Assembly (NCBI GenBank): GCA_028276345.1
Contig: JAPYWM010000040.1
Location: 1 to 9,022 of the forward strand
Direction: 5' to 3'
DNA length: 9,022 nt
Source of the DNA: Sphingobacterium sp.
Lineage (GTDB): Bacteria; Bacteroidota; Bacteroidia; SpSt-205
In this document: piece by piece, positions 7,113-9,022 of the stretch
Position numbering within the stretch: position 1 is the stretch's first letter
How the letters are laid out: the number at the start of each line of letters is the position of its first letter
The notes under the pieces: generated by a model
Database searches by the model: none
Seen by the model: the letters and a program-made list of their open reading frames with translations, nothing else
Told to the model about the DNA's origin: nothing
Program-made: the position numbers and the translations under genes

Positions 7113-7715
7113 ATGCGCATTTTCTTGGCCTTAGTAGGGGCTTCCCTTTGGGCGCAGACCGCCGTCTCCACCCCCAAAAAAGCCTATCGCATCGGCTATA
7201 CTAACCTGGAACTCGTCCTGAGCTACATGCCCGAAGCCCAGCAAGTAGAAGCCGAACTGCGCATCTACGAAAAGAAAATCCTCGAACAGCTCAACATCAA
7301 ACAGGCTTACCTTCAAACCAAAATAGAAGAATACACCGAGCTCAAGCAACAGGGGAAGCTCTCCCCCGTGCAGGAAGAAGAGCGCCGCAAAGAAATCATG
7401 CGGCTCGATGAAGAGCTCAAACGTTTCCAGGAAGAAAGCGAGCAAAACTACCTCAAAAAGAAGGCCGAACTTTTACAGCCGGTCATAGATAAACTCCAGA
7501 AAGCCATCAATGAGCTCGCCGAAGCGGAGGGCTACGATTACATTCTCAATAACTCCAACGCCACAGGGGTAGCGACGATTCTGTATGGGCCAAAAAGCGA
7601 GGATGTTACGGAGAAGCTGCTGCGGCGCCTGGGGATAGACCCTTCTAAGCTTCAGCGACCGACATCGGAGGGGACGGGTAGTACGACTGCTCCGGCGACC
7701 CCTGAGAAAAAATAA
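7113..7715 (+). CDS. OmpH/Skp-family periplasmic chaperone, copy 3
   Basis: A 200-residue OmpH/Skp-family protein with a short signal peptide (MRIFLALVGASLWA, residues 1-14, cleavage before Gln15). The core runs from RIGYTNLELVLSYMPEAQ (26-43) through a strongly charged coiled-coil hairpin to GYDYILNNSNATGVA (about 141-155). A low-complexity Pro/Thr/Ser/Glu tail occupies 176-200. It has no lipobox, in contrast to its sister copy 2, with which it shares about 53% identity over 151 ungapped residues. The copies probably arose by tandem duplication. It probably acts in the periplasm as a chaperone for outer-membrane proteins; whether the three copies have separate clients cannot be read from sequence. 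The gene may have its own leaderless promoter (7101-7108). Its TAA overlaps the murI ATG by one base. Confidence 0.9.
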   Translation: MRIFLALVGASLWAQTAVSTPKKAYRIGYTNLELVLSYMPEAQQVEAELRIYEKKILEQLNIKQAYLQTKIEEYTELKQQGKLSPVQEEERRKEIMRLDEELKRFQEESEQNYLKKKAELLQPVIDKLQKAINELAEAEGYDYILNNSNATGVATILYGPKSEDVTEKLLRRLGIDPSKLQRPTSEGTGSTTAPATPEKK

Positions 7716-8527
7716 TGACTCTTGGCATCTTTGACTCGGGGTTAGGGGGGCTCCTTACGGCGCAGTATATCAAGGCCTATGCACCGGGTGTGCGAATTTT
7801 GTACTATGGGGATACGGCCCACTTGCCTTATGGGGATAAATCGCCCCAGCAAGTGCAGGCTTACGCCCAGGAGATCGTGCGGTTTCTCTTGGAAGCAGGC
7901 GCAGAGGGGATCGTCGTAGCTTGTAATACGGCCTCCGCAGTGGCTCGAGAGGTTATTCGCACGGAAGCCCGGGACCGCCCCGTCTGGGATGCCATCACTG
8001 CTACGCTCCAGCAGTTTAAGGCAGAACCGCCGGCCTTCCCGCTCGGGGTTATAGGCACCTATACGACGATTCGCTCGGGGATATACGGCGAAGCGATACG
8101 GGCCTATTGGCCAGGCGCCCAGGTGGCTGAGCTGGCCACGCCGCTCCTAGTGCCGCTCATTGAGGAGGGCTTTGCGGACCATCCGGCCACCCACCTCATC
8201 TTAGAAACATACTTATCAGCCCCAAGTCTGGGAGGGATTGCGAGCCTTTTGTTAGCCTGCACGCATTATCCGCTTATCTTAGAGGCGATTGAGAGGTATT
8301 ATGCGCAGCGGGGGCAAGGCTGTCGTATCTACAATAGTGCACAGCTCCTGGCTCAAGCCGTCGTGACAAATCTGCCCGCAGCTACTTCGTCCGTGCAGGG
8401 GGAAGATACGTTTTGGGTTTCTGACTACACGGAGCGGTTTGCGCTTTTGGCGGCGCGCTTCTGGGGTAGTCCTATCCTCCTTCAGAAAGCACCGGCCTTT
8501 GTGGGGGGTGTAGAAAGGAAATGGTGA
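7715..8527 (+). CDS. murI: Glutamate racemase
   Basis: A cofactor-independent cytosolic racemase that converts L-glutamate to D-glutamate for the peptidoglycan stem peptide. The 270 residues are of normal family length. Visible active-site features are FDSGLGGL (6-13) with Asp7, YYGDTAHLPYGDKS (30-43), VVACNTASA (67-75) with catalytic Cys70, the loop VIGTYTTIRSG (112-122), PLIEEGF (147-153) with Glu150/151, and LLACTHYPL (179-187) with the second catalytic Cys182 and His184. Both cysteines are present, so the enzyme should be active. It starts at 7715 directly on the end of skp copy 3 (TAATG), without a Shine-Dalgarno, consistent with termination-reinitiation. It is the last gene of the + strand run. 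A murI after skp genes is the usual Bacteroidota arrangement and ties cell-wall precursor supply to outer-membrane biogenesis. Confidence 0.95.
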   Translation: MTLGIFDSGLGGLLTAQYIKAYAPGVRILYYGDTAHLPYGDKSPQQVQAYAQEIVRFLLEAGAEGIVVACNTASAVAREVIRTEARDRPVWDAITATLQQFKAEPPAFPLGVIGTYTTIRSGIYGEAIRAYWPGAQVAELATPLLVPLIEEGFADHPATHLILETYLSAPSLGGIASLLLACTHYPLILEAIERYYAQRGQGCRIYNSAQLLAQAVVTNLPAATSSVQGEDTFWVSDYTERFALLAARFWGSPILLQKAPAFVGGVERKW

Positions 8528-8643
8528 GGAGCCTTAGCCATAGCGCTTTGGCCAGATAGGTGCTGGAGATAAAGGCCCTTGGAAGGCCTGGTAGGATAGC
8601 CTATCAGCTTGGCGCGTCTGCAATTGGGCGTCTGGCAGTGTCC

Positions 8644-8670
8644 GCCGCCTGTAGGTGAGGAGGTTTTTTT
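8644..8670 (+). terminator. Candidate intrinsic terminator for the murI operon
   Basis: An imperfect hairpin pairs CCGCCT (8645-8650) with AGGAGG (8658-8663). It has five Watson-Crick pairs, one G-A mismatch and a seven-base loop, and is followed directly by seven T (8664-8670). It lies 117 bases after the murI stop in the right orientation. The mismatch makes the stem modest, but the T-run is the best on the + strand here. Confidence 0.5.
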
Positions 8671-8686
8671 CGGAACGATTGGCGTG

Positions 8687-8722
8687 AGATAAAACAAAGG
8701 GGGCCTCTCTACGGAGGCCCCC
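8687..8722 (-). terminator. Intrinsic terminator of the minus-strand T9SS cargo gene
   Basis: A perfect 9-bp GC-rich stem (8699-8707 with 8714-8722) closes a six-base loop. Read on the minus strand it is followed by TTTGTTTTAT, a good U-tract, and lies about 35 bases after the minus-strand stop codon. On the + strand the downstream tract (CCTGCCTTT) is weak, so it could act as a back-up terminator for murI but is best assigned to the minus strand. Confidence 0.75.
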
Positions 8723-8756
8723 CCTGCCTTTGCGTCATGCCTGTCAGGCTGAGCTT

Positions 8757-9022
8757 TTATTCCATCACGAGGCGGTGGGTGATAGTGCTACCTTGATAGG
8801 TGGCGCCGAGGAAGTACACCCCTGTCGCGGGACGGAGGGGGAGAACTTTCTTGAATTCAGTCGTGGTGGGCGTGAGGGTTTCTTCATAGAGGGTTCGGCC
8901 GGTGAGGTCAATTAGGCGCAGGTGCACCGGGCCTGGCTGGGGCAGCGAAAAGCGCAGAATAGGTGCCTCGCTGGCGGGGTTAGGATAAGCAAGGAAGTTC
9001 CAATGGGGTAGCTGGGCCGACG
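8757..9022 (-). CDS. T9SS cargo protein, C-terminal sorting domain only (5' end outside window)
   Basis: Reading the minus strand from 9020 gives 87 residues ending at a TAA (8759-8757). They form a type A T9SS C-terminal sorting domain: the entry motif LAYPNPAS (10-17), a first beta-strand pair ILRFSLPQPGPVHLRLIDLTGR (about 21-42), then the closing ATGVYFLGATYQG (65-77) and THRLVME (81-87). This domain directs secreted Bacteroidota proteins through the type IX machinery and is normally removed or modified during surface attachment. The catalytic or binding part of the protein lies beyond the window, so its function is unknown. No start codon is present here because the gene is cut by the window edge. 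It is convergent to murI and followed by a strong hairpin terminator. Confidence 0.88.
   Translation of the reverse strand, partial: SAQLPHWNFLAYPNPASEAPILRFSLPQPGPVHLRLIDLTGRTLYEETLTPTTTEFKKVLPLRPATGVYFLGATYQGSTITHRLVME

Larger units (their letters stand above)
8528..8756. other. Convergent intergenic region between murI and the T9SS cargo gene
   Basis: No convincing coding region is seen on either strand. It contains a small inverted repeat AGGCC/GGCCT (8573-8577 and 8585-8589), a GATAG-C-CTATC palindrome (8595-8605), a short direct repeat GCGTCTG (8614-8620 and 8628-8634), and the two candidate terminators listed separately. The short repeats could be chance. Confidence 0.6.

Noticed and set aside
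8482..8697. A 71-codon minus-strand frame over the murI end and intergenic region
   Set aside because: It overlaps the murI 3' end and both terminator structures and shows no domain or start signal.
8730..8915. A 61-codon + strand frame
   Set aside because: It is the antisense shadow of the T9SS sorting domain read on the minus strand.
1..9022. Mobile elements, CRISPR arrays, tRNA or rRNA genes
   Set aside because: I saw no transposase or integrase motifs, regularly spaced repeats, cloverleaf sequences or rRNA signatures on either strand.

Overview
The window is an ordinary-looking, densely packed stretch of a Bacteroidota (Bacteroidetes) chromosome with moderately high GC. Four things point to that phylum. 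The gene order porG-like (DUF6089) - uppS - bamA - skp/ompH paralogs - murI is typical of it. Start codons lack Shine-Dalgarno sequences. TAnnTTTG-type -7 promoter boxes are present. A type IX secretion system (T9SS) type A C-terminal sorting domain lies at the right edge. I cannot place the organism below phylum level.

Layout. Positions 1-1341 (+) hold the C-terminal part of the chromosome-segregation ATPase SMC; its 5' end lies outside the window. It overlaps by ATGA with a small Rossmann-fold protein resembling spermidine synthase/SAM methyltransferases (1338-1928). A short gap with a candidate promoter follows. Then comes the envelope-biogenesis run, all on +: a PorG-like/DUF6089 outer-membrane beta-barrel protein (1960-2817), undecaprenyl diphosphate synthase uppS (2829-3581, GTG start), the outer-membrane assembly factor bamA (about 3527-6004, start inside uppS), three tandem OmpH/Skp-family genes (6001-6516, 6513-7094, 7113-7715) and glutamate racemase murI (7715-8527). 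Junctions are overlapping or a few bases long, so the genes are probably co-transcribed and translationally coupled. A convergent 229-bp intergenic stretch (8528-8756) carries one candidate terminator per direction. On the minus strand, 9022-8757 is the 3' end of a T9SS cargo protein.

Functional logic. UppS makes the lipid carrier for peptidoglycan and surface glycans, and MurI makes D-glutamate for peptidoglycan. BamA inserts outer-membrane beta-barrels, and Skp-type chaperones escort them through the periplasm. The PorG-like protein is probably a T9SS-associated outer-membrane component. The cluster therefore couples cell-wall precursor supply to outer-membrane protein assembly.

I found no mobile element, CRISPR array, rRNA/tRNA or clearly new system. 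The points most worth a second look are: two promoter boxes placed so close to an ATG that transcripts would be leaderless; a possible lipoprotein version of Skp in the middle of the tandem array; a dual-coding overlap in which the BamA signal peptide is written over the conserved UppS C-terminus; the SpeE-like protein without the usual catalytic motif; and abrupt switches between C-rich and G-rich coding blocks.
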